From the NCBI RefSeq assembly GCF_014638745.1, contig NZ_BMFO01000001.1, forward strand, positions 470,450 to 534,449: 64,000 bases of DNA, given 5' to 3'. Of this stretch, positions 8,101-16,486 are shown in pieces. A model generated the notes under the pieces. It was not told the DNA's origin. It did no database searches and saw only the letters and a program-made list of their open reading frames with translations. The stretch's first letter is position 1. Each line of letters begins with the position of its first letter. This stretch comes from Arenimonas maotaiensis. GTDB lineage: Bacteria > Pseudomonadota > Gammaproteobacteria > Xanthomonadales > Xanthomonadaceae. The position numbers were made by a program, and so were the translations under genes.

Positions 8101-8883
8101 TTAGTGGATATCGCGCCAGTATTCCTTGTTCAGGAAGTAGGCCAACAGGGTGAACAGGGCCAGGAACAGCACGGCCCAGACGCCGATCGACTCGCGCTTG
8201 GCGGCCGACGGCTCGCCGACATAGGCCAGGAACGCGGTGATGTCGCGGGCGACCTGGTCGTACTCTTCGGCGCTGAGGCTGCCTTTCTTGTGCTCGGGGA
8301 TGCTGAAGCCGGTCAGGCACTGGCCGTTGACTTCCCCCTTCGGGCAATGGCCGCCTTCGGGCTTGGCTTCGGTCAGCGGATGTTGGCTGCCCTGCAGTTC
8401 CCACAGCACATGCGGCATCGAGGCGTTCGGGAACACCGTGTTGTTCCAGCCCATCGGACGCGATTCGTCGACGTAGAAGGACTTCAGGTAGTTGTACACC
8501 CAGTCGGCGCCCTCGGCCTTGCGGCGGGCGATCAGGCTGAGATCCGGCGGCGCTTTGCCCAACCAGGCGGTAGCCTGGACCGGGTCGAGGCCGGTATTCA
8601 TCGCCTCGCCGAACTTGGCGCCTTCCGGCATCAGGTACTTGGTCACCTGCTCATCGGTCAGGCCGAGGTCCTCGGCCATGCGCGAGTAGCGCTGGTAGCC
8701 CAGCGAATGGCAGGAGGCGCAGTAGTTCATGTACAGGGCCGCACCGCGCTGCAGGGACCCCTTGTTGCCGAGGTCGACCTGGGCCGACTCCATTTCGATG
8801 CCGGCACCGGCGGCCGAAACGGAACCCGAAATCAGGACGGCGGCGGCCATCAGACCGCGGAAAAACGAAACAGGCTTAGTCAT
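8101..8883 (-). CDS. petC: Cytochrome c1 of the bc1 complex
   Basis: A 260-residue periplasm-facing c-type cytochrome of ubiquinol:cytochrome c reductase. A Sec signal peptide runs over residues 1-24. One heme site CASCH lies in YMNYCASCHSLGYQRYSR. A C-terminal anchor helix (VLFLALFTLLAYFLNKEYWRDIH) holds it in the membrane. It passes electrons from the Rieske centre to soluble cytochrome c and so toward the cbb3 oxidase encoded at 17.6 kb. The start overlaps petB by 8 nt. Confidence 0.96.
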   Translation of the reverse strand: MTKPVSFFRGLMAAAVLISGSVSAAGAGIEMESAQVDLGNKGSLQRGAALYMNYCASCHSLGYQRYSRMAEDLGLTDEQVTKYLMPEGAKFGEAMNTGLDPVQATAWLGKAPPDLSLIARRKAEGADWVYNYLKSFYVDESRPMGWNNTVFPNASMPHVLWELQGSQHPLTEAKPEGGHCPKGEVNGQCLTGFSIPEHKKGSLSAEEYDQVARDITAFLAYVGEPSAAKRESIGVWAVLFLALFTLLAYFLNKEYWRDIH

Positions 8884-10117
8884 GGTCGGGGATCCGGGCT
8901 GGCACGTCTTTGGTCTGGCCCATGGCCGACCAAATTGGCATGGTAAGGAAGAAGGCGAAGTAGAACACGGTCAGGATGCGCGCGGTCCAGGTCTGGGCCG
9001 GGCTGCCGGCCTGCATGCCGAGGTAGGCCAGCACCACGAAGGCGACGGCGAACAGGGCGATCAGCACCTTGTGCAGCGTCGGACGGTAGCGGATGGACTT
9101 GACCTTGCAGCGGTCGAACCAGGGCAGACCGAACAGGATGATCACCGCGCCGCCCATGGTCATCACGCCGAACAGCTTGTCGGGCACCGCGCGCAGCATG
9201 GCGTAGAACGGGGTGAAGTACCAGACCGGCTTGATGTGCGCCGGGGTCACCAGCGGGTCGGCCGGGATGAAGTTGTCGTACTCCAGGAACAGGCCGCCGA
9301 AGGTCGGCACGAAGAACAGGATGAAGGCGGCGATGGTCAGGAAGAAGCCGATGCCGAACAGGTCGTGCACGGTGTAGTACGGGTGGAACGGGATGCCGTC
9401 CAGCGGCTTGCCGTTGTCGCCCTTCACCTTCTTGATGTCGATGCCTTCCGGGTTGTTCGAGCCCACTTCGTGCAGGGCGCCCAGGTGCAGCACCACCAGC
9501 AGCAGGATGACCAGCGGCAGCGCGATCACGTGCAGGGCGAAGAAGCGGTTCAGGGTGGCGTCGGAGACCAGGTAGTCGCCGCGGATCCACTCGGTCAGCT
9601 CGGGGCCGATCACCGGCACCGCGCCGAACAGGTTGATGATCACCTGCGCACCCCAGTACGACATCTGGCCCCAGGGCAGCACGTAGCCGAGGAAAGCTTC
9701 GGCCATCAGCACGAGGAAGATCAGCATGCCGAGGATCCAGACCAGCTCGCGCGGCTTCTGGTACGAGCCGTAGATCAGGCCGCGGAACATGTGCAGGTAC
9801 ACCACCACGAAGAACAGCGAGGCGCCGGTCGAGTGCATGTAGCGGATGATCCAGCCGCCGGCGACGTCGCGCATGATGTACTCGACCGAGGCGAAAGCCT
9901 CCATCGCGCTCGGCTTGTAGTGCATGGTCAGGAAGATGCCGGTGACGATCTGGTTGACCAGCACCACCATGGCCAGCACGCCGAAGTAGTACAGGAAGTT
10001 GAAGTTCTTCGGCGCGTAGTACTCCGTCATGTGCTTCTTGTAGAACGGCAGGAAGCCCGGCGCGCGCTGGTTGAACCAGTCGGTGGCGTTGTTAACGACG
10101 CGTTCGATGGCGTTCAT
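8876..10117 (-). CDS. petB: Cytochrome b of the bc1 complex
   Basis: A 413-residue integral membrane protein with eight helices that binds both b hemes and forms the Qo and Qi quinone sites. Heme His pairs are visible in HYKPSAMEAF/RYMHSTGASLFF and FALHVIALPLV. The Qo-site tetrapeptide is PVWY (HIKPVWYFTPFYAMLRAVPD) where textbook bc1 has PEWY. The full-length N- and C-domains are fused, as in respiratory bc1. It shares TGATG with the petA stop. Confidence 0.97.
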   Translation of the reverse strand: MNAIERVVNNATDWFNQRAPGFLPFYKKHMTEYYAPKNFNFLYYFGVLAMVVLVNQIVTGIFLTMHYKPSAMEAFASVEYIMRDVAGGWIIRYMHSTGASLFFVVVYLHMFRGLIYGSYQKPRELVWILGMLIFLVLMAEAFLGYVLPWGQMSYWGAQVIINLFGAVPVIGPELTEWIRGDYLVSDATLNRFFALHVIALPLVILLLVVLHLGALHEVGSNNPEGIDIKKVKGDNGKPLDGIPFHPYYTVHDLFGIGFFLTIAAFILFFVPTFGGLFLEYDNFIPADPLVTPAHIKPVWYFTPFYAMLRAVPDKLFGVMTMGGAVIILFGLPWFDRCKVKSIRYRPTLHKVLIALFAVAFVVLAYLGMQAGSPAQTWTARILTVFYFAFFLTMPIWSAMGQTKDVPARIPDHD

Positions 10118-10728
10118 CAGGCGGCTCCTTCAGGGGCGACGCCGATCACGACGGTGTTGTCGTCGGCGAAATGGTACGGGGGCACTTCCAGGTTGGACGG
10201 CGCCGGGACGCCCTGGTAGACGCGGCCGGCCAGGTCGAAGCGCGATTGGTGGCAGGGGCAGTAGAAGCCGCCCTTCCATTCGGCGTCGAACGGCTGCGGC
10301 AGCATCTCCGGCACGAAGGTCGGCGAGCAGCCCAAGTGGGTGCAGATGCCGACGATGACGGCGATGTTTTCCTTGCCCTTGATGGTGCGGGCCTCGTTCT
10401 TGGCGAAGGCCGGGGTCTGGTCGGGATTGTCCGATTTCGGGTCGCGCAGACTGCCGTCGAGCGACGGCAGGGCCGCCAGCTGCTCGGGGGTGCGCTTGAA
10501 TACCCAGACCGGCTTGCCGCGCCACTGCTGGATGATGCGCATGCCCGGCTCGTTGTCGATCTTGGCGATGTTGACGCTGACCGGGGCGCCGGCGGTCTGC
10601 GCGCGGGCCGAGGGTTTGAAGGACGTGATGAACGGAACGGCGGCGAAGCCCGCTCCGATGGCGCCGACCGCGGCGGTGGTGGCGGTCAGGAACCGGCGGC
10701 GGCCGGTGTTAACTTCATGGTTAGCCAT
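10117..10728 (-). CDS. petA: Rieske iron-sulfur subunit of the bc1 complex
   Basis: A 203-residue protein with a twin-arginine signal/anchor (NTGRRRFLTATTAAVGAI) and a C-terminal Rieske domain. Cluster ligands sit in CTHLGC and CPCHQSRF, with the disulfide cysteines included. It takes electrons from ubiquinol to a [2Fe-2S] centre and passes them to cytochrome c1. The ATG at 10728 begins MANHEVNTGRRRF; longer in-frame starts upstream lack homology. It is first in petABC, behind a TACAAT -10 and a leader hairpin. Confidence 0.97.
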   Translation of the reverse strand: MANHEVNTGRRRFLTATTAAVGAIGAGFAAVPFITSFKPSARAQTAGAPVSVNIAKIDNEPGMRIIQQWRGKPVWVFKRTPEQLAALPSLDGSLRDPKSDNPDQTPAFAKNEARTIKGKENIAVIVGICTHLGCSPTFVPEMLPQPFDAEWKGGFYCPCHQSRFDLAGRVYQGVPAPSNLEVPPYHFADDNTVVIGVAPEGAA

Positions 10729-10760
10729 TCGGCTCTCCAACACAGTGAAATGAAAGGGCC

Positions 10761-10778
10761 CTCCGGACGGTTCCGGAG
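10761..10778 (-). promoter_or_regulatory. Leader hairpin upstream of petA
   Basis: Perfect 7-bp inverted repeat CTCCGGA (10761-10767) / TCCGGAG (10772-10778) with a 4-nt loop, between the putative petA promoter and the petA start. There is no T-run, so it is not a plain terminator; it may stabilise the 5' end or act in translation. Confidence 0.4.
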
Positions 10779-10788
10779 ATAACGCCGT

Positions 10789-10818
10789 ATTGTAATGGAT
10801 TAAGCCCCCGTTAAACAA
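10789..10818 (-). promoter_or_regulatory. Candidate sigma70 promoter of petABC
   Basis: On the minus strand a TTGTTT -35 (10813-10818) and a TACAAT -10 (10789-10794) are separated by 18 nt. The start site would lie about 55 nt before the petA ATG. The -10 matches 5 of 6 consensus bases, the -35 only 3. Confidence 0.5.
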
Positions 10819-10836
10819 CGGGCAGGCCGGGGCCGC

Positions 10837-11685
10837 TCAACCGGACTTCAGGGCCTTGCGGTAGCGCTCCGCCAACTGCCCCACCCGGGCCACGTATTGC
10901 CGGGTTTCCCGGTACGGCGGCACGCCCTTGTAGCGGTCCACGGCGCCTTCACCGGCGTTGTAGCCGGCGGCGGCCATGGTCAGGTCGCCGTTGTAGCGCT
11001 TCAACAGCCACGCCAGGTACTTCACCCCGCCCTCGATGTTCTGGGCCGGATCGAAGGCGTCGCGGACCCCGAACCGGCGCGCGGTGGCCGGAATCAGCTG
11101 CATCAGGCCTTGGGCGTTTTTGGGCGAGACCACATGCGGCCGGAACGCCGACTCGGCGTGGATGATGGCGCGCACGATGGCTTCATCGACCCCGTGCCGC
11201 TGCGCGGCCGCCTGCACCTCGCCGCGGAAAGCCTGCAGGTTCAGGCGCACATTGCCGAAATCGACGTTCGGCGCGGCGCCGCAGGCATAACAGCCGGGAA
11301 TCGAGAAGATCGGGTAACTGGTGCGCTTGACCTGGATGTTGGCGACCCCTGACGGCCGGCGGTTGGCGAAATGGCGTACGCCGTCGCGGTCCAACCAGAC
11401 ATACGTAGTGGAGTGGCCCATGCGCAGGAACTTCGGCTCGGCCGGCGCTTTGGCCGCAGCCGGCAAGGCGGTCGGCGTGACCGATGGCGGCGCAACTCCC
11501 GCCTCCGGAGCGACGGGAGCCGGAGCGGCGGTGGCAAATTGCGCCACCACCTTGCATTGATGTCCCTTCAGGCGGGTCTCGACGAAATGCACGTCGCCGG
11601 CACGATCCACGCAACGGTACACCGTGCCGGCCCAGGCAACGGGCGCGGCCAGCGACAGCAGCAGGACGGAAAACGCGTGACGCAT
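10837..11685 (-). CDS. Secreted lytic transglycosylase with DUF4124 N-terminal domain
   Basis: A 282-residue periplasmic murein-cleaving enzyme. Residues 1-19 are a signal peptide (MRHAFSVLLLSLAAPVAWA). A short DUF4124-like strand domain (TVYRCVDRAGDVHFVETRL), an Ala/Pro linker and a second YVWLDRDGVRHFANRRP strand follow. The C-terminal SLT domain has the catalytic Glu in IIHAESAFRPHVVSPKNAQGLMQLIPATA and the AAGYNAGEGAV motif. It cleaves the MurNAc-GlcNAc bond to leave 1,6-anhydro ends. The ATG at 11685 is chosen because the signal peptide starts there. Confidence 0.92.
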   Translation of the reverse strand: MRHAFSVLLLSLAAPVAWAGTVYRCVDRAGDVHFVETRLKGHQCKVVAQFATAAPAPVAPEAGVAPPSVTPTALPAAAKAPAEPKFLRMGHSTTYVWLDRDGVRHFANRRPSGVANIQVKRTSYPIFSIPGCYACGAAPNVDFGNVRLNLQAFRGEVQAAAQRHGVDEAIVRAIIHAESAFRPHVVSPKNAQGLMQLIPATARRFGVRDAFDPAQNIEGGVKYLAWLLKRYNGDLTMAAAGYNAGEGAVDRYKGVPPYRETRQYVARVGQLAERYRKALKSG

Positions 11686-11736
11686 GGGAAGCGGCCCGGA
11701 AACGGAGGGAATCCGAGCCGAATTTACCACAGCGCG

Positions 11737-12408
11737 CTACAGGCTGAACACCACTTCCACCAAGGCCTCGCCGCCGACCGGCTGGCCCTGCACCAGGCCC
11801 GGATTGATCTTCCACTTCTTGACGCCGGCCAAGGCCGCGCGGTCGAGATCAGTGTTACGGCTGCTGCGGTGGATGCGGGTGTCGGTGACCGTGCCGCTGG
11901 CGTCATAGCGCGCCGCGACCCACACGCTGCCGGTAACCAAGGCGCGCAAGGCCGCCGGCGGATAGCGGATCGGATACTGCGCGCGGGTGCTGGCGTCGAC
12001 GTCGCCGCCGGCTACGGTCTCGAACGAATCACTGACCGTGCCCTGCCCGCCGGACACCTGGGTATCCAGCGGTCCGGGTTCGGCGGTGGTGGCCTCGCCG
12101 GCCGGAACCGTATCGACCTGCGGCTTGGCGGGAATCGAAGGCGGCACCGTGCTGCGCGGCAGCGCCGGCGGCGGCGTCAACGGCCGCAACACCGCTGGTT
12201 CGGGCGGCTTCGGCGGATCGGGCACGGTGAAGGTGATTTCGGTACGGGTTTCGGCGGCATCCAGCCAATCCGGCAGCGACACCGGCATCAACAGGAAACC
12301 GAAGGCGACGAGATGGATGCTGACCGTGGCGCTGATGGCCGCGATGCGCGGCAGACTCAGGCTTTCCCAAACGGCGACGGACGGGGACGTACGGGCGGTG
12401 ACCGACAT
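11737..12408 (-). CDS. TonB-family energy transducer
   Basis: A 223-residue protein with a short cytoplasmic N-terminus, one membrane helix ([22 protein letters not shown]), a Pro-rich periplasmic spacer ([17 protein letters not shown]) and a C-terminal TonB domain ([25 protein letters not shown], then [10 protein letters not shown]). The SVxIH segment of the helix resembles the TonB His that couples to ExbB/ExbD, but no exbBD genes are nearby. An AGGAGG four nt before the ATG at 12408 fixes the start. It would energise outer-membrane receptors such as the one at the left edge. Confidence 0.85.
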   Translation of the reverse strand: MSVTARTSPSVAVWESLSLPRIAAISATVSIHLVAFGFLLMPVSLPDWLDAAETRTEITFTVPDPPKPPEPAVLRPLTPPPALPRSTVPPSIPAKPQVDTVPAGEATTAEPGPLDTQVSGGQGTVSDSFETVAGGDVDASTRAQYPIRYPPAALRALVTGSVWVAARYDASGTVTDTRIHRSSRNTDLDRAALAGVKKWKINPGLVQGQPVGGEALVEVVFSL

Positions 12409-12533
12409 GACTCCTCCTAGCGTGGTTGGACGCACCTCCATCCTTGCGCGCACACCAGCGCAACGCCAGCCCCCGGCGGCATTCGGTTTAGCGGCGATTC
12501 ACGCGCCGCGCCGGCGCCGCCTGCGGCAAACAT

Positions 12534-12542
12534 TGTTACAAT
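12534..12542 (+). promoter_or_regulatory. Extended -10 promoter of miaB operon
   Basis: TGTTACAAT (12534-12542) is an extended -10 (TGn plus TACAAT) about 30 nt before the miaB start, in the divergent gap with the TonB gene. No clear -35 is seen, which is common for extended -10 promoters. Confidence 0.45.
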
Positions 12543-12571
12543 GGCCGCCCCTCCCGACCGGAATAAGCGCC

Positions 12572-13918
12572 ATGACCGGGAAATCCCCCGCCAAGAAGCT
12601 GTACATCAAAACCCACGGCTGCCAGATGAACGAGTACGACTCGGACAAGATGGCCGACGTGCTCAACGCCGGCCACGGCCTGGAACTGACCCAGGACGAA
12701 ACCGAAGCCGACGTCATCCTGATCAACACCTGCTCGATTCGCGAGAAGGCGCAGGAGAAGGTGTTCTCGCAGCTCGGCCGTTGGCGGCTGCTGAAGGAAA
12801 AGAACCCCAACCTGGTCATCGGCGTCGGCGGCTGCGTGGCCTCGCAGGAAGGCGAGGCCATCCTCAAGCGCGCACCGTTCGTCGACCTGGTGTTCGGTCC
12901 GCAGACCCTGCACCGCCTGCCCGAGATGATCGACGCCAAGCGCGGCAGCGGCCAGGCCCAGGTCGACATCCGCTTCCCCGAGATCGAGAAGTTCGACCAC
13001 CTGCCGGCGCCGCGCGCCGAAGGCCCGACCGCATTCGTCTCGATCATGGAAGGCTGCTCGAAATACTGCAGCTTCTGCGTGGTGCCCTACACCCGCGGCG
13101 AGGAAGTGTCCCGGCCGTTCGACGACGTGCTGCTGGAAGTGGCGCAATTGGCGGCCCAGGGTGTGCGCGAGGTCAACCTGCTCGGCCAGAACGTCAACGC
13201 CTACCGCGGCGCCATCGACGGCAGCGACGAGAGCGCCGACCTGGCGCTGCTGATCCGTGCCATCGCCGAGATCGAGGGCATCGGCCGCATCCGCTATACC
13301 ACCTCGCATCCATTGGAGTTCTCGGATTCGCTGATCGAGGCGCACCGCGATGTGCCCAAGCTGGCGGCGTTCCTGCACCTGCCGGTGCAGTCCGGCTCGG
13401 ACCGCATCCTGTCGGCGATGAAGCGCAACCACACCGCGCTCGAGTATAAGGCCAAAATCCGCAAGCTGAAGGCCGCCAAGCCCGGCATCGTGATCAGCTC
13501 CGATTTCATCGTCGGTTTCCCGGGCGAGACCGAGAAGGACTTCGAGGCCACGCTCAAGCTGGTCGAGGACGTCGGGTTCGACCAGAGCTTCTCCTTCATC
13601 TACTCCCGCCGGCCGGGCACACCGGCCGCCAACCTGGCCGACGACGTGCCGGAAGCGGTGAAGGGCGAGCGCCTGCGCCGCCTGCAGGACCTGATCAACC
13701 GGCAGGCCTACGCCATCTCCGACGCCATGGTCGGCAGCGTGCAGCGCGTGCTGGTGGAACGCCCGAGCACGCGCAACGCCGAGGAACTGACCGGCCGCAC
13801 CGAAAACATGCGCTACGTGAACTTCCCGGGCAACCCGCGCCTGATCGGCCAGTTCGTCGACGTGCGCATCACCGAAGTGCGCACCAACACCCTGCGCGGC
13901 GAGGTGGTGACGGCATGA
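12572..13918 (+). CDS. miaB: tRNA-2-methylthio-N6-dimethylallyladenosine synthase
   Basis: A 448-residue radical-SAM methylthiotransferase that adds the 2-methylthio group to i6A37 of tRNAs reading UNN codons. The N-terminal UPF0004 domain carries the auxiliary-cluster cysteines ([29 protein letters not shown]). The radical-SAM CxxxCxxC motif is CSKYCSFC, followed by VVPYTRGEE. The C-terminal TRAM domain covers roughly the last 65 residues. The ATG at 12572 begins [17 protein letters not shown]. Its stop overlaps ybeY (ATGA). Confidence 0.97.
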   Translation: MTGKSPAKKLYIKTHGCQMNEYDSDKMADVLNAGHGLELTQDETEADVILINTCSIREKAQEKVFSQLGRWRLLKEKNPNLVIGVGGCVASQEGEAILKRAPFVDLVFGPQTLHRLPEMIDAKRGSGQAQVDIRFPEIEKFDHLPAPRAEGPTAFVSIMEGCSKYCSFCVVPYTRGEEVSRPFDDVLLEVAQLAAQGVREVNLLGQNVNAYRGAIDGSDESADLALLIRAIAEIEGIGRIRYTTSHPLEFSDSLIEAHRDVPKLAAFLHLPVQSGSDRILSAMKRNHTALEYKAKIRKLKAAKPGIVISSDFIVGFPGETEKDFEATLKLVEDVGFDQSFSFIYSRRPGTPAANLADDVPEAVKGERLRRLQDLINRQAYAISDAMVGSVQRVLVERPSTRNAEELTGRTENMRYVNFPGNPRLIGQFVDVRITEVRTNTLRGEVVTA

Positions 13919-14382
13919 CCCGCGGCCCGATCCAATGCGACGTCGGCGTCAGCTACGGCCTGCCGCGCAAGGGCGTGCCGGCGCCGGCCAGCTTCAAACG
14001 CTGGGCCGAAGCCGCCTGCCGCGGCCGCATCAAGCGCGCCGACATCGCCATCCGGGTGGTGGACGAGCGCGAGGGCCGCCGCCTGAACCACCACTACCGC
14101 GGCAAGGACTACGCCACCAACGTGCTGAGTTTTCCGGCCGAGCTGCCCGAGGGCGTCACCCTGCCCCTGCTGGGCGATCTGGTGATCTGCGCGCCGGTGG
14201 TGGCGCGCGAAGCAGCCGAACAGGGCAAGCCGCTGAACGCGCACTACGCGCACCTGACCGTGCACGGCGTGCTGCACCTGCTGGGCCTGGACCACGAGGA
14301 CGAGCGCGAGGCCGAGGCCATGGAGGCCATCGAACGCGCCATCCTGGCCGAGCTGGGCCACGCCGACCCGTATTCGGACTGA
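13915..14382 (+). CDS. ybeY: Endoribonuclease YbeY (16S rRNA maturation)
   Basis: A 155-residue zinc-dependent RNase that acts in 16S rRNA 3' maturation and ribosome quality control. The signature [21 protein letters not shown] contains the three zinc-binding histidines of the HGxLHLxGxDH motif. The [14 protein letters not shown] block is also typical. Translation is coupled to miaB by ATGA. The phoH-like ybeZ gene that usually sits between miaB and ybeY is absent here. Confidence 0.95.
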   Translation: MTRGPIQCDVGVSYGLPRKGVPAPASFKRWAEAACRGRIKRADIAIRVVDEREGRRLNHHYRGKDYATNVLSFPAELPEGVTLPLLGDLVICAPVVAREAAEQGKPLNAHYAHLTVHGVLHLLGLDHEDEREAEAMEAIERAILAELGHADPYSD

Positions 14383-14436
14383 GGCCGGATTTGCGATAAA
14401 CTAAGGACCCGCCCGCTGGGCGCCGTTTGCGACACC

Positions 14437-15279
14437 ATGTCAGACGATCCGGACAGTACCACCCCAAAACGCTCCTGGCTGGAAAAACTCAGCCATGCCC
14501 TCTCCGGCGAACCCGAGTCCCTCGACGATCTGCGGGAAATCCTCGGTTCAGCCGCCAAACACGGCGTCATCGACGCCGACACCCTGAAACGCCTCGACGG
14601 CGCGCTGTCGGTCTCGGAGATGACCGTCTCCGACGTGATGGTGCCGCGCGGCCAGATGGTCTCGCTGGCGGCCGGCAGCGGCTTCCTGGAGCTGATGAAG
14701 GACGTGGTCGAATCCGGCCACTCGCGCTTCCCGGTGCATGGCGAGGACAAGGACGAGATCCTCGGCATCCTGCTGGCCAAGGACCTGCTGCGCGGCGTCA
14801 CCATCGACAACGGACCGCAGGACATCCACGGCCTGATCCGGCCGGCGGTGCTGATCCCCGAATCCAAGAAGCTGAGCGTGCTGCTGAAGGAATTCCGCCA
14901 GTCGCGCAACCACATGGCGATCGTGGTCGATGAGCACGGCGGCGTGTCCGGCCTGATCACCATCGAGGACGTGCTGGAGGTGATCGTCGGCGAGATCGAC
15001 GACGAGCACGACGACGCCAACCAGGCGGTGATGATCGCGGCCCAGGCCGACGGCCAGTTCGTGGTCGACGCGCTGACCCCGATCGCCGAGTTCAACCAGC
15101 AGTTCGGCGCCGACTTCCCGGACGACGAATACGACACCATCGCCGGCTACATCGCCGCCGCCATCGGCCATCTGCCGGAAACCGGCGAGGAACTGACCCT
15201 CGGCCGCTTCCACTTCCGGGTCGGGCACGCCGATTCGCGCCGCATCCACCGCTTCCTCGTCAACATCCATGGCCAATAA
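14437..15279 (+). CDS. corC: CorC/YbeX-type CBS-domain protein
   Basis: A 280-residue cytoplasmic protein with a CBS pair (VSDVMVPRGQMVSLAAG; AIVVDEHGGVSGLITIEDVLEVIVGEI) and a C-terminal CorC_HlyC domain (DGQFVVDALTPIAEFNQQFGADFPDDEYDTIAGYI). It is linked to Mg/Co efflux and, in E. coli, to ribosome-related stress. A 54-nt gap follows ybeY. The 3' end overlaps the next gene by 11 nt. In many gammaproteobacteria lnt follows this gene; here a DUF4105 protein does. Confidence 0.94.
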   Translation: MSDDPDSTTPKRSWLEKLSHALSGEPESLDDLREILGSAAKHGVIDADTLKRLDGALSVSEMTVSDVMVPRGQMVSLAAGSGFLELMKDVVESGHSRFPVHGEDKDEILGILLAKDLLRGVTIDNGPQDIHGLIRPAVLIPESKKLSVLLKEFRQSRNHMAIVVDEHGGVSGLITIEDVLEVIVGEIDDEHDDANQAVMIAAQADGQFVVDALTPIAEFNQQFGADFPDDEYDTIAGYIAAAIGHLPETGEELTLGRFHFRVGHADSRRIHRFLVNIHGQ

Positions 15280-16450
15280 GGTCCTGCGCCGGCTGCTGGC
15301 GCTGTGCCTGCTGGCCGCCTCCGCGCTCGGCCCGGCCGCGGCCGCCGAGCCGCGCATCGGGGTGATGACCATGCAGCCCGGCGAAGTATTCTGGGAACGC
15401 TTCGGGCACAACGCCATCGTGGTCGACGACGGCGTGCGGGCGCTGTCCTACAACTTCGGCTTCTTCGACATGGCCGAGCCCGGCTTCACCGGCAATTTCA
15501 TCAAAGGCCGGATGAACTACCTGATGCTGGCGTTGCCGCTGGAACAGGACCTGGGCTACTACCGGCAGGTCGGGCGTGGCGTCGACATCCAGTGGCTGGC
15601 GCTGAGTCCGGAGCAGAGCCGCCGGCTGCGCGCGCGCCTGGCGTTCCTGGCCCGGCCGGAAAACGCCCGCTACCGCTACGATTATTTCCGCAACAACTGC
15701 GCGACCCGCGTCCGCGACGTGCTGGACGAAGCGCTGGGCGGCGAACTGCACCGGCAGCTGACCGCCAGCTCGTTGGGCAACAGCTACCGCTCGGAGTCGG
15801 TGCGGCTGGCCTGGCCGGCGAAATGGATGGCGCTCGGCTTCGACCTGGGCATGAACGCCGACGGCGACAAGGCGCTGAGCCGTTGGGACGAGGCCTTCAT
15901 CCCGATGCGCCTGCAGGACAGCCTGCGCGGCGTTCGGCTGAGCGATGGCCGCCCGCTGGTGCGCGAAGAACAGACGATCCTGCCGTCGAAACTGCCACCG
16001 CCGCCGGCCGAACTGCCGCAATGGCCGCTGACCGCCGCCGCCATCGGTCTGGGCTTGGCCGGCCTGCTGTTCGCCGCGCGCCGCCGCAGCCAGCGCCTGT
16101 TCAACGCCGGCATGCTGGCGTTCTGGCTGGTCTCCGGCCTGATCGGCAGCGTGTTGCTGGCGGCCTGGCTCGGCACCGAGCACCGGTTCCTGCACGCCAA
16201 CGCCAATCTGCTGCTGTTCCCGCCGTTGGCTTGGCTGGCGGTGGTTTTGCATGCGCTGCGCCGGCGCTCGCCCGCGTTGCGCGCCGCTTATCTGCTGACG
16301 GTGAAGGCCATCGCGGCGCTGGCGGTGGCGGCCGTGCTGCTGAAGTTCGCGCAGACCGGCGGCCAAAGCAATCTGAACTGGATCCTGATGGCGCTGCCGG
16401 CGCACTGGCTGATCACCCGGCAGGTATTGGCCGACAACAACCCGGAATGA
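15269..16450 (+). CDS. DUF4105 (Lnb_N) periplasmic domain protein with C-terminal membrane helices
   Basis: A 393-residue protein with a signal peptide (residues 1-26), a periplasmic domain over about 27-245 and about five C-terminal membrane helices (near 252-270, 277-300, 313-329, 338-360, 368-383). The periplasmic part has the hallmarks of DUF4105: EVFWERFGHNAIVV with His47, FNFGFFD-like strands, and YDYFRNNCATRVRD with Cys144. This His/Cys pair suggests a papain-like thiol centre. The same domain plus membrane helices makes up Lnb, reported as the lipoprotein N-acyltransferase of Bacteroides. It overlaps corC by 11 nt, in the place often held by lnt. Lipoprotein acylation is an inference; a different acyl or amide substrate is possible. 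Confidence 0.75.
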   Translation: MANKVLRRLLALCLLAASALGPAAAAEPRIGVMTMQPGEVFWERFGHNAIVVDDGVRALSYNFGFFDMAEPGFTGNFIKGRMNYLMLALPLEQDLGYYRQVGRGVDIQWLALSPEQSRRLRARLAFLARPENARYRYDYFRNNCATRVRDVLDEALGGELHRQLTASSLGNSYRSESVRLAWPAKWMALGFDLGMNADGDKALSRWDEAFIPMRLQDSLRGVRLSDGRPLVREEQTILPSKLPPPPAELPQWPLTAAAIGLGLAGLLFAARRRSQRLFNAGMLAFWLVSGLIGSVLLAAWLGTEHRFLHANANLLLFPPLAWLAVVLHALRRRSPALRAAYLLTVKAIAALAVAAVLLKFAQTGGQSNLNWILMALPAHWLITRQVLADNNPE

Positions 16451-16486
16451 CTTGCGCCGGCCGGCCGGCTGGCCGATGATGTCGGC

